A DNA stretch of 23,035 nucleotides. It comes from a bacterium. GTDB taxonomy: Bacteria > Zhuqueibacterota > Zhuqueibacteria > Residuimicrobiales > Residuimicrobiaceae. A program made the translations under genes and the position numbers. The notes under the pieces are model-generated. The model saw only the letters and a list, made by a program, of their open reading frames with translations, ran no database searches and had not been told where the DNA came from. The stretch is from contig JAAYTV010000054.1 of assembly GCA_012523655.1 (NCBI GenBank), positions 1-23,035 of the forward strand. The letters run 5' to 3'. Positions 1 to 7,487 of the stretch are shown piece after piece (positions within the stretch are counted from its first letter, which is position 1; the number at the start of each line of letters is the position of its first letter).

Positions 1-1
1 A

Positions 2-2587
2 GCCAATGTGTTCACCACTGAACTCTCCTACGACAACCTGTTCGCGGCGCTGCGCGACAAAAACCACTCCGGTTTTTGGGGGACGCTGGAATTCTTTCCA
101 GAAGAAGGCAAGTATCACATGGACGGCCATCGCAAGTGCAATCGGATGATGCGCCCTGCAGAGACGGTGCGCAACAAAGGACTGTGTCCTGTGTGCGGCA
201 AACCGGCGGTGCTGGGCGTGAGTTATCGTGTGGAGGAATTGGCCGACTGCGAAGAGGGCCGCCGGCCCGCCGATGCCAAATCGTTTTCCAGCATCGTGCC
301 GCTCATGGAGGTGCTCGCTGAAGTGATGGGCATGGGAGTCACTTCCAGAAAAGTACGGGCGTTGTATGACCTGTTGCAGCAAAAACTGGGTTCGGAATTG
401 ACTATTCTGCGCGACTGTCCGCTGGAAGAGATCGAGTTGGCCGGCGGCGCACTCGTCCGCGAAGCCATTCGCCGTATGCGCGACGGCGAGGTGGACGCAC
501 AGCCGGGCTATGATGGTGAATACGGCGTCATTCGTCTGTTTCGCGGCGACGACCGGGAAAAAATCCTGCAGGCGAATCCCCTGTTCGAGCTCGCTGCGGT
601 TGGTGAAAAAACCAAGCCCGCGGTTGAAAAGAAAATAAAACCGCCGCGCCGGAGCAGAGCAGAGGCAAAAAAAATCAAGGAAGAAAGCGACGACTATGGA
701 CTGAACCCGGAACAGGAGGAAGCCGTTCACCATCACGGCGTCCCCTTGATCATCCAGGCCGGACCCGGCACCGGCAAAACACACGTGCTGACGCACTGGC
801 TGACCCACCTCCTTCGCAACGGCATCGCGGCCGCAGACCAGGTGCTGGCTATCACCTTTACCAACAAAGCGGCTGCAGAACTGCGCGATCGTCTGCGGTC
901 GCTGTCGGCAGAGGACGCAGAACACGCACCTTTTATCTCCACCTTTCATGGATTCGGTCTACATCTGCTGCGGCAAACGCCCGATTTCTTTGCTCGCGAT
1001 CGCTCGTTTCGCATCATCGCCGCGCAGGACGATCCCGCCTTTCTCGCGGATCTGGAAAAAAAATGCGGACGCCGCGTTCCCGCCAACGAATTGGAGCGCA
1101 TCTCCCTGATCAAAGGTCGGCTGTTCGATCCGGATACATTGCCGCCGAGTATCTCGGCGCAATTGGGGCAGGACTTTCTCGCCCATTTCCGCGCCTATGA
1201 GACCCTGCTGGCGGAAAGGAACGCAGTGGATCTCGACGATCTCATCTGCATGCCGGTTCGCCTGCTGCGCAACGATCCCAAATGGCGCCGCACTTTTCTC
1301 CAACAGTATAAAGTCATCGCGGTGGACGAATTCCAGGACATCAACCAGGCTCAGTATGAACTGTTCAGGCTCTTTGCCATCGCCGCCGCTGAAGTGTGCG
1401 TCATCGGCGATCCTGATCAATCGATCTATGGTTTTCGCGGCGCCTCTCCGCAGTACTTCGGCCAAATCATGCAGGACCTGCCGGAGCATCGTTTTATAAA
1501 ATTAAACCGCAACTATCGCTCCAGCCAGAACATCCTAGATGCCTCCGGCCAGGTGTTGGGACGATCGTCCTCAGATCTACACTCCGGTATCCCGGCTGAG
1601 GTTAAAATTCAGCTGCGACAGGCCGTTTCTGATCATGCCGAAGCGGAGCAAGTGGTCAAGACCATCGAAGCGCTGCTCTCCGGCACCACCTCTTTCAGTA
1701 TGGACAGCGGCCGGGTGGCGCGCGGCGCCGAGACACACGGCTACGCCTTCGGCGACATAGCGATCCTGCTGCGCAGTAAAAATCTGCTGCCGCCATTGAG
1801 CGAGGCGTTGACCCGAGCCGGGATTCCCCACGAAACGATTCAGGAGCAGCCGCTCAGCAACGATCCCTATGTCCGCTTTGTGCTCGCAACATTCACCTAT
1901 CTTTTGGATGGGGCCGAGACCGGCCTGAAGACGGTTGCACGCTTTTTTCTCCACGACGAATCTGAAATCCTCCAGTGGCTCGAAAGCCAAACCGAACCGG
2001 CCATGGACCGCACACTTTTCCCCAGGTCAACGGCATGGGATCGCTTCACAAGCTTTCTCCAGGCAGCAGCGTCCTGGTCCGCCGAAAGCTCGATTCTACA
2101 GTTGCTGACCTCCATCCGCGAATGGTCTCCGGTTGCAGCAGAACAGGAGACTATCTATAAAAAACTGGAAACCTTCGCCGCCGGCTTTGAAAACCGTCGG
2201 CAGGCTTTTTGCGATGCGCTGTTGCTGCAGAAAGGCGTGGATGAGTGGGATCCGCGGGCCGATCGTGTGCGTATCCTGACCATGCATGCGGCCAAAGGGC
2301 TCGAGTTTCCAGTGGTCTTTATTATCGGCTGTGAAGAGGGCATCATCCCCTTTGCCTTTGGCGCCAAAGCTTTGGAGGTGGAGGAGGAAAAGCGGTTGTT
2401 GTATGTTGCCATGACACGCAGCAAACGGCAATTGTATCTCAGCTGGGCCCAATCGCGATGGCTGCAGGGCCAGCGCCACGTGCAATCGCCTTCGCGTTTT
2501 CTCAGCGCCATCTCGGATAGACTACTGCAGCGCAGCAAAGAGGAGAAAAAAACTAAAAAAGGGGCGGGACAGATGAAACTGTTCTGA
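2..2587 (+). CDS. EndoQ-like nuclease C-terminus fused to UvrD/Rep SF1 helicase (5' partial)
   Basis: The reading frame is open to the window edge, so the N-terminus, which should carry the PHP metallo-catalytic domain, is missing; a GTG at 8 is unlikely to be the real start. Numbering from that GTG, residues 1-190 match the C-terminal part of the endonuclease Q family (TIGR00375-like): a DGHRKC segment, a CPVC zinc pair (C60, C63, with C44 upstream), RVEELAD and QPGYDGEYG. A charged Lys/Arg-rich linker (about 200-230) leads to a complete SF1A helicase: Walker A AGPGTGKT (about 250-258), motif II DEFQD (440-444), motif III GDPDQSIYGFRG, motif IV NYRSSQNI, motif V TMHAAKGLEFPVV and motif VI YVAMTRSK. 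EndoQ enzymes cut 5' of deaminated bases, and UvrD-type helicases unwind DNA 3'-5'. The inferred role is coupled lesion incision and strand removal. The helicase call is certain; the EndoQ call is strong but rests on family memory. Confidence 0.93.
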   Translation, partial: ANVFTTELSYDNLFAALRDKNHSGFWGTLEFFPEEGKYHMDGHRKCNRMMRPAETVRNKGLCPVCGKPAVLGVSYRVEELADCEEGRRPADAKSFSSIVPLMEVLAEVMGMGVTSRKVRALYDLLQQKLGSELTILRDCPLEEIELAGGALVREAIRRMRDGEVDAQPGYDGEYGVIRLFRGDDREKILQANPLFELAAVGEKTKPAVEKKIKPPRRSRAEAKKIKEESDDYGLNPEQEEAVHHHGVPLIIQAGPGTGKTHVLTHWLTHLLRNGIAAADQVLAITFTNKAAAELRDRLRSLSAEDAEHAPFISTFHGFGLHLLRQTPDFFARDRSFRIIAAQDDPAFLADLEKKCGRRVPANELERISLIKGRLFDPDTLPPSISAQLGQDFLAHFRAYETLLAERNAVDLDDLICMPVRLLRNDPKWRRTFLQQYKVIAVDEFQDINQAQYELFRLFAIAAAEVCVIGDPDQSIYGFRGASPQYFGQIMQDLPEHRFIKLNRNYRSSQNILDASGQVLGRSSSDLHSGIPAEVKIQLRQAVSDHAEAEQVVKTIEALLSGTTSFSMDSGRVARGAETHGYAFGDIAILLRSKNLLPPLSEALTRAGIPHETIQEQPLSNDPYVRFVLATFTYLLDGAETGLKTVARFFLHDESEILQWLESQTEPAMDRTLFPRSTAWDRFTSFLQAAASWSAESSILQLLTSIREWSPVAAEQETIYKKLETFAAGFENRRQAFCDALLLQKGVDEWDPRADRVRILTMHAAKGLEFPVVFIIGCEEGIIPFAFGAKALEVEEEKRLLYVAMTRSKRQLYLSWAQSRWLQGQRHVQSPSRFLSAISDRLLQRSKEEKKTKKGAGQMKLF

Positions 2588-2637
2588 TTCACTGCAGCCG
2601 TATTCACCTGGCGTTGAAAAATGTTCATTCGATAACA

Positions 2638-2655
2638 GCCCTCACTCAGGGCGTT
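2638..2655 (+). terminator. weak hairpin after the helicase gene
   Basis: GCCCT and AGGGC form a 5-bp stem around a 5-nt loop in the 104-nt gap between the helicase and threonine aldolase genes. It is followed only by GTTT, not a real U tract, so it is at best an inefficient terminator and may be chance. Confidence 0.2.
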
Positions 2656-2691
2656 TGATCCGGTCACAACCAGCAAAGAGAGAACAAGCAC

Positions 2692-3759
2692 ATGACTCAC
2701 CGCCTCATCGATCTCCGCAGTGATACAGTGACCCAACCCACCGAGGCCATGCGCCGGGCCATGATGAAAGCTAAGGTGGGCGACGACGTGTTCGGCGAAG
2801 ATCCCACGGTCAACGCCCTGCAACAGCGGATGGCCGCGCTCTTCAGCAAAGAGGCGGCGCTTTTCGTCTCAAGCGGCACGATGGGAAATCAGCTCGCCAT
2901 CAAGTGCCATACCCTGCCTGGGCAGGAGGTGATTTGTGAAGCGGATTCCCATCCTTTCAATTATGAGGCCGGGGGACCGGCTTTTCTCTCCGGAGTGCAG
3001 ATGCGGCCGTTGCCCGGCCGACAGGGCATTCTCTCCATCGAGACCCTGGAGGCCAGCCTGCGCGCCCACGACCACCATTTTCCGCCGACCAGCCTGGTGC
3101 TGATTGAAAACACACATAACCGCGCCGGCGGCGCCATCGTTCCATTGGAGAACATGCAACAGATTCACCGCTTTACCCGCAAACACCGCTTGGCACTGCA
3201 CCTGGACGGCGCCAGGTTGTGGAACGCCCATGTTGCCACCGGCATCCCCTTGGCCGAATACGGCCGCTATTGCGACTCGCTGACCGTCTGCCTGTCCAAA
3301 GGACTGGGCGCACCGGCAGGATCAGTGCTGTTGGGGAGCCGGGAATTTATCGATCGAGCCCATCGTTATCGTAAAATGTGGGGCGGCGGCATGCGTCAGA
3401 TCGGCATTCTGGCAGCTGCCGGTTTATATGCGCTGGATCACCATGTCAACCGGCTGACTATTGATCACAAAAATGCAAAAAAACTGGCACACAGTTTAGC
3501 CAAACTTCCCGGATTGCGGGTAGATAGTACCGCTGTACAGACCAACATGGTCATGGTCGATTTGCTGGACCCATCTGGACTAAAATCCACTGATCTGGTT
3601 GTTACACTTAAAGACAACGGTCTTGCGGCCATCGCGGTGAATGCCGGACGGATCAGAATGGTGACCCACCTCGGCATCTCCAGCCAGGATATAGATCGGG
3701 CAGCCGCCATAGTGGAAAAATCGCTCAACCAATTGATAAATAAGAAAAAATGCCGCTAA
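2692..3759 (+). CDS. ltaE: low-specificity L-threonine aldolase
   Basis: This is a PLP-dependent fold-type I enzyme that cleaves L-threonine or L-allo-threonine to glycine and acetaldehyde in the cytosol. The 355 aa length is normal for the family. Visible signatures are the N-terminal IDLRSDTVTQPT, then DDVFGEDPTVN, the SSGTMGNQLA PLP-phosphate segment, LVLIENTHNRAGGAI, HLDGARLWNA (the Asp that holds the PLP ring nitrogen) and the Schiff-base lysine K203 in CLSKGLGAPAGS, followed by RKMWGGGMRQ. A purine-rich AAAGAGAG lies about 10 nt before the ATG as a modest ribosome-binding site. It lies 104 nt after the helicase gene on the same strand and may be read from the same transcript or from its own promoter. 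I see nothing irregular in it. Confidence 0.95.
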   Translation: MTHRLIDLRSDTVTQPTEAMRRAMMKAKVGDDVFGEDPTVNALQQRMAALFSKEAALFVSSGTMGNQLAIKCHTLPGQEVICEADSHPFNYEAGGPAFLSGVQMRPLPGRQGILSIETLEASLRAHDHHFPPTSLVLIENTHNRAGGAIVPLENMQQIHRFTRKHRLALHLDGARLWNAHVATGIPLAEYGRYCDSLTVCLSKGLGAPAGSVLLGSREFIDRAHRYRKMWGGGMRQIGILAAAGLYALDHHVNRLTIDHKNAKKLAHSLAKLPGLRVDSTAVQTNMVMVDLLDPSGLKSTDLVVTLKDNGLAAIAVNAGRIRMVTHLGISSQDIDRAAAIVEKSLNQLINKKKCR

Positions 3760-3820
3760 TTTTCTCCGTATGCCTTTTCCCTTTGGCGCCTGGCTGCAGA
3801 GCGGGTCCATTGGTAACTAT

Positions 3821-3849
3821 TTGACATTCATCCTAATATTTCGTAAATT
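3821..3849 (+). promoter_or_regulatory. sigma-70-type promoter of the sigma factor gene
   Basis: A perfect -35 box TTGACA (3821-3826) is separated by exactly 17 nt from a -10-like TAAATT (3844-3849, four of six consensus bases). It lies about 53-80 nt upstream of the ATG at 3902. Its position downstream of the first in-frame ATG (3770) argues that the longer reading frame is not the true gene. Confidence 0.6.
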
Positions 3850-3901
3850 ATTAGCTGAGTCATTGTGCCCATTGACCATTGGTGAAAACGAAGAAGGTGG
3901 G

Positions 3902-4765
3902 ATGACCAAAAAGAAGAAACGAAAACAGTCCGAAACCCGCACCAAAGAATCCATCGAAAAGTATCTCGAGGAGATCGGCGGTTTTTCACCGTTGCCTCCT
4001 GAGGAAGAGATCGCGCTCGCGCGCAGAATCCGCAAGGGAGAAGAGGAAGCTCTGGACCGGCTTGTTAAAGCCAATTTACGCTTTGTGATCAGCGTAGCCA
4101 AAGAATATCAAGGTCAGGGTCTGCCGCTCCAGGATCTGATCAGCGAAGGCAATCTCGGCTTGATCAAAGCCGCACAACGGTTTGATGAAACGCGTGGATT
4201 CAAGTTCATCTCCTACGCCGTATGGTGGATCCGTCAATCCATCCTGCAGGCTCTGGCAGAGCAGTCGCGAGTCGTCCGTCTGCCGCTGAACCGAGTGGGC
4301 GCCATCAACAAGGTCGGCCGAGCCCTCGAAGCGCTGGAAAAAGAGTACGGCCGCGAACCAAGCATGGATGAGATCGCAGACCGGATGGAGATGAGTTCGT
4401 TCGAGGTGGCGGATGTGCTGAAAACCTCTGCGCGCCATCTCTCTCTGGACGAGCCCTTCAAGGAGGACGAAGGAAACAGCCTGCTGGATGTTCTGGAGAG
4501 CGATCGTTACGATCCACCGGATGGACAGCTCATGCGCAGTTCGCTGCGCGAGGAGATCGAAAAGGTTCTCGGCACTCTGAAATCGCGCGAAGCGGAGATC
4601 GTCAAACTCTACTTTGGGCTTGACGGAGATCGTCCTCTCACCCTGGAGGAGATCGGCGAATACTTTGCTCTGACTCGGGAACGCGTTCGACAGATCAAAG
4701 AAAAAGCTTTGCGCCGGCTGCGGCATCGCTCCCGTTTGGAGCCGTTGCGAAAATATTTAGGGTAA
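3902..4765 (+). CDS. rpoD: RNA polymerase sigma-70 factor, short primary (RpoD/SigA) type
   Basis: This directs RNA polymerase to promoters. The start at 3902 is chosen because GAAGAAGGTGGG lies just before it, the promoter lies between it and the earlier in-frame ATG at 3770, and the resulting Lys-rich start followed by region 1.2 is normal. It is 287 aa: region 1.2 at about 17-50 (SIEKYLEEIG...EEEIALARRI), region 2 at 57-127 with KANLRFVISVAKEYQ, DLISEGNLGLIKA and the YAVWWIRQSI region 2.4, region 3 at about 136-213, and region 4 at about 215-275 with the HTH LTLEEIGEYF-LTRERVRQIKEKAL. It lacks the long region 1.1 and non-conserved insert of proteobacterial RpoD, and so resembles the primary sigma of Bacteroidota. 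The near-invariant region 2.3-2.4 favours the housekeeping role, but a group 2 paralogue cannot be excluded. Confidence 0.93.
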   Translation: MTKKKKRKQSETRTKESIEKYLEEIGGFSPLPPEEEIALARRIRKGEEEALDRLVKANLRFVISVAKEYQGQGLPLQDLISEGNLGLIKAAQRFDETRGFKFISYAVWWIRQSILQALAEQSRVVRLPLNRVGAINKVGRALEALEKEYGREPSMDEIADRMEMSSFEVADVLKTSARHLSLDEPFKEDEGNSLLDVLESDRYDPPDGQLMRSSLREEIEKVLGTLKSREAEIVKLYFGLDGDRPLTLEEIGEYFALTRERVRQIKEKALRRLRHRSRLEPLRKYLG

Positions 4766-4769
4766 GTGA

Positions 4770-4800
4770 AAAAGCCCTTGCTAAGCAAGGGCTTTTTTTT
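4770..4800 (+). terminator. strong intrinsic terminator, bidirectional
   Basis: A 12-bp perfect stem (4770-4781 with 4785-4796, core AGCCCTTGC/GCAAGGGCT), a TAA loop and a run of eight T's to 4800 follow the sigma factor stop codon by 4 nt. The minus strand reads the same stem followed by five T's, so it can also end the convergent thioredoxin transcript. Confidence 0.93.
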
Positions 4801-4872
4801 ATTCATAGAGTGAGTGGCTCACCCTTTGCCGACCGGTGAGAGTGCGGCTGAACTGTGTACAGGCTCTCTGTA

Positions 4873-5292
4873 TCAATGGTTGTGACCGCAGCCGCTGCAT
4901 CCATGCCCGCCGTCGCAGCCATGCTCATGCTCCTGTTCCTGCTTGGCAATGTCCGCACGCACTTGATCCATGTCCAGTTTCTTCACCTGATCGATCAGAT
5001 TTTCGAGAGCAGCCTCAGACGCGGCGCCCGCTTCGCGATACAATAGAATGCCTTCGCGGAAAATAGCCAGCGTTGGGATGGCTTGTATGCCGAACATGCC
5101 GGACAGCTCCTGTTCCGCCTCAGTGTCCACCTTCATGAAAGCGATATCCGCATGCTTTTCCGACACTTTTTCAAAAACCGGGCCAAAGCTTTTGCAGGGC
5201 CCACACCAGGATGCCCAAAAGTCAATAAGGACCATGTCTTTGGTCTCCAGAGTGGACTGCAGATTGGCCATGGTGAGGTTGCTTGTCGCCAT
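4873..5292 (-). CDS. trxA: thioredoxin with C-terminal His/Cys-rich tail
   Basis: This is a disulfide reductase of the cytosolic thioredoxin system. The start at 5292 is chosen because AAAGGA sits 6 nt before this ATG; the longer frame starting with TTG at 5307 would contain that site. The protein has 139 aa. Residues 1-108 are a full thioredoxin fold with IDFWASWCGPCK (redox pair C30/C33) and the cis-proline loop AIPT (P73). The extra 30 residues end in a tail rich in metal ligands: H122, H124, C126, H130, C132, C135, H137, H139. There is no signal peptide, so it should be cytosolic. The tail could bind zinc, nickel or copper, or deliver metal, which is inference. It is the last minus-strand gene before a shared terminator and seems to have its own promoter near 5345. 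Confidence 0.93.
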   Translation of the reverse strand: MATSNLTMANLQSTLETKDMVLIDFWASWCGPCKSFGPVFEKVSEKHADIAFMKVDTEAEQELSGMFGIQAIPTLAIFREGILLYREAGAASEAALENLIDQVKKLDMDQVRADIAKQEQEHEHGCDGGHGCSGCGHNH

Positions 5293-5341
5293 GTGCGTTC
5301 CTTTCAAGTTAACAAATGTGTTCTTTCCTGATTAATCGTTT

Positions 5342-5347
5342 ATTATA
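5342..5347 (-). promoter_or_regulatory. probable -10 box of the thioredoxin gene
   Basis: A perfect TATAAT on the minus strand lies 50 nt upstream of the thioredoxin ATG, in a gap of 209 nt after pyrE. No convincing -35 box is found 16-18 nt further upstream, so the call rests on the -10 box and its location. Confidence 0.4.
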
Positions 5348-5501
5348 TGCGCACATGCGATCGGCTTGGCGAAGCGCTTGCCGCAGGTGATTGTCAGGTT
5401 TGCCGCTTAAGTGTTGGCCGTCAGACCGTTTGCACAACGCAAAACAGACTCCGACTTTAGGATTAGATGGCGGAACCGTGCAAAGGATTCGAACAAACCC
5501 T

Positions 5502-6074
5502 TTAAACTTTGCGGCTGCCGGGCTTAACCACCGCCAGACCCTGCTTGCACAGCGGGCACTCTTCCGGCGTATAGGTGATCACGTCCATTTTCAGGGCTGC
5601 GAAAAACGGCACTGAAAACAGAGCCCGTCCTGCGCTGCGGTCCACCAGAAAGGCCGCGCCTTTGACCTTGCCGCCGGCCTGCTGGGCCAGATGGATCACC
5701 TCTTTCACCGACCCTCCGGTGGTCACCACATCTTCAACCGCCAGCACCGATTCCCCCTCACGAATTTCAAAGCCCCGGCGCAAGGTCATGAGGTTCTCTT
5801 CACGCTCGGCGAACACCGCGCGGCACCCCAACAGCCGTGCCACCTCCTGACCGACCACAATGCCGCCGATGGCCGGCGAAACGACCACCTCGATGCCATC
5901 AGGCCGAAAGCGCTCAGCGATCTCCTGGCAAAAAAGTGCTGCATACCGGGGATATTGCAGCACTTTGGCGCACTGGAAATAATTCGGACTGTGCAGTCCT
6001 GAGGTAAGGCGAAAATGGCCTTCCAGCAGAGCGCCGGTCGATTTGAATATCTGCAGCGCCTGATCTTTATCCAC
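5502..6074 (-). CDS. pyrE: orotate phosphoribosyltransferase
   Basis: PyrE joins orotate and PRPP to give OMP, the penultimate step of UMP synthesis. At 190 aa it is of the short bacterial/archaeal type. Visible are FRLTSGLHSPNYFQ near the N-terminus (20-33), the SPAIGGIVVGQEVAR loop (66-80), FAEREENLMTLRRGF (88-102) and the PRPP-binding motif VLAVEDVVTTGGS (110-122). A CPLC pair (C173, C176) just before KPGSRK at the C-terminus is seen in many thermophile and FCB-type PyrE proteins. It follows pyrF by 86 nt on the same strand, so both last steps of the pathway are probably co-transcribed. The other pyr genes are not in this window. Confidence 0.96.
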   Translation of the reverse strand: MDKDQALQIFKSTGALLEGHFRLTSGLHSPNYFQCAKVLQYPRYAALFCQEIAERFRPDGIEVVVSPAIGGIVVGQEVARLLGCRAVFAEREENLMTLRRGFEIREGESVLAVEDVVTTGGSVKEVIHLAQQAGGKVKGAAFLVDRSAGRALFSVPFFAALKMDVITYTPEECPLCKQGLAVVKPGSRKV

Positions 6075-6160
6075 AACACTCCTCCATGTAATGAATGTCT
6101 AAAATGCGACTGAAACCGTTGGATCCGTTTTGATCCACGCTCCTCGTCACCGCCGCCGAA

Positions 6161-6976
6161 TCACCGATCGCTCCTGGCCGCGTTCAGCGCGTCCCGTGTG
6201 GCCTTGGCCGCTGCGGCGGCCGCAGCTGCAAAATCATATCCGGACGAGACATAAAGGATCGCCCGGCTGGAATTAAACAACACACCGCCGCCCTGAGCGG
6301 TGAGCCCGAAACGAACCGAGTTCTCAAGATCGCCGCCCTGAGCGCCGATGCCGGGAATGAGAAACGGCAGTTCCGGCGCCAGGCTGCGGATCCCTTGCAG
6401 TTCAGCCGGATGCGTCGCGCCCACCACCAGCCCGCAATTGCCGTGGCGATTCCACTCGCCCACTTTGAGGGCGATCTTTTCATACAACCTGACCCGGCCG
6501 TCGGAAAAATGCTGGAAATTCTGCGACCCGGGATTGGATGTCAGGCAGAGGAAAAAAACGCCCTTTTCCGGATCCTGTAAAAAAGGCGCGGTAGAGTCGG
6601 TTCCCATCAGCGGATTGACCGTGACGGCATCCGCGCCCAGGCCGGTGAACACCGCCCGGCTGTAACTCAACGAGGTGTTGCCGATATCGCCGCGTTTGGC
6701 GTCGGCGATTTTGATCACCTCAGCCGGCAGATAAGCAAAAGTCTTTTCCAGCGCCCGCCATCCCTCCAGCCCCCAGGCTTCATAAAAAGCGGTGTTGATT
6801 TTAAAGGCGGCGGCATAGGGTAGAGTGGCGTCAATGATCGCCTTGTTGAATTGAAACAGGGGATCCGGTTGCTGGCGTAGAGCCGCCGGAATTTTTTCCA
6901 TCACGGTGTCCAAGCCCACGCACAGCAGGCTTTTTCTGCTGGAGAGGATATCGTTCAGCTTTTCAGTGAAGGTCAT
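6161..6976 (-). CDS. pyrF: orotidine 5'-phosphate decarboxylase, type 2
   Basis: PyrF decarboxylates OMP to UMP. At 271 aa it belongs to the longer type 2 subgroup found in actinobacteria, myxobacteria and Bacteroidota. The signatures are LLCVGLDT at 17-24, the conserved AAFKINTAFYE at about 56-66, the catalytic Asp-Lys-x-x-Asp array in IADAKRGDIGNT (D92, K94, D97), and VNPLMGTDS (phosphate/base side loop). The C-terminal region contains FLIPGIGAQGGD, the phosphate-gripper segment. An Ala-rich run near the C-terminus is low complexity but in frame. GAGGTGAT precedes the ATG with good spacing. The start lies only 4 nt after the stop of the phosphoesterase gene, so they share a transcript. Confidence 0.97.
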   Translation of the reverse strand: MTFTEKLNDILSSRKSLLCVGLDTVMEKIPAALRQQPDPLFQFNKAIIDATLPYAAAFKINTAFYEAWGLEGWRALEKTFAYLPAEVIKIADAKRGDIGNTSLSYSRAVFTGLGADAVTVNPLMGTDSTAPFLQDPEKGVFFLCLTSNPGSQNFQHFSDGRVRLYEKIALKVGEWNRHGNCGLVVGATHPAELQGIRSLAPELPFLIPGIGAQGGDLENSVRFGLTAQGGGVLFNSSRAILYVSSGYDFAAAAAAAAKATRDALNAARSDR

Positions 6977-6980
6977 GGTA

Positions 6981-7487
6981 TCACCTCAAAAAAAGGATCG
7001 TCGCGCGGGGCGGCTGTTCTCCATCAATTTGCAGCAGCGCCACGCTCGGCCGCTGGTCCTGCCGCGGCCGGCTGATGGAACCGGGATTGATGTACAACGT
7101 AGCGCCGAAATGCTGAATAGCGGCAACGTGCGAGTGACCAATGATCTGAACTTGCTGCACCGACGCCGGCACTTCCTCCTGCACTTCTTGCGCAATATGG
7201 GTCACCTCAACCATCAGGCCGTTGACTCGCAGCGTCTGCCGGTTGGGACAATGCCGGCGAACACGATAGTCGTCACAATTGCCGTACACCGCGGTCACCG
7301 GCGCCAGCGTTCGCAGGGACAGGACAACATCCCAATCGCCGATGTCGCCGGCATGGATAATGTGCTGCACATCAGCGAACAGGCTGAATATGGCTTGCGG
7401 CAGTTCACGGTGCGTATCGGAGAGGATACCGATGCGACAGGGCGCGAGCAGTTCGATGATCGGCTGTTGTTCCAAAGAATCGTTCAT
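6981..7487 (-). CDS. YfcE/MJ0936-type metallophosphoesterase
   Basis: This is a small (168 aa) calcineurin-like phosphoesterase of the YfcE/MJ0936 group. All expected dimetal ligands can be seen: D24 and H26 in ILSDTHR, D48 in HAGDIGD, N70 in VYGNCDD, H97 in VEVTH, and H118/H120 in GHSH. The ATG at 7487 is chosen because it overlaps the antiporter stop by 4 nt (ATGA), which suggests translational coupling; the longer frame would run back into that gene. Family members hydrolyse phosphodiesters in vitro, but their physiological substrates are mostly unknown, so no specific reaction is assigned. It lies between an NhaC antiporter and pyrF; the context gives no clear hint of a substrate. Confidence 0.9.
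   Translation of the reverse strand: MNDSLEQQPIIELLAPCRIGILSDTHRELPQAIFSLFADVQHIIHAGDIGDWDVVLSLRTLAPVTAVYGNCDDYRVRRHCPNRQTLRVNGLMVEVTHIAQEVQEEVPASVQQVQIIGHSHVAAIQHFGATLYINPGSISRPRQDQRPSVALLQIDGEQPPRATILFLR

Noticed and set aside
3770..3901. An N-terminal extension of the sigma factor from an ATG at 3770.
   Set aside because: A clear TTGACA promoter lies inside it, a ribosome-binding site precedes the ATG at 3902, and the added 44 residues do not resemble sigma region 1.1.
5481..5503. A GTTCGAATC sequence on the minus strand that looks like a tRNA T-loop.
   Set aside because: The flanking bases do not form the 5-bp T-stem (GTTTG against CCTTT), and no acceptor stem, anticodon arm or D-loop can be found around it.
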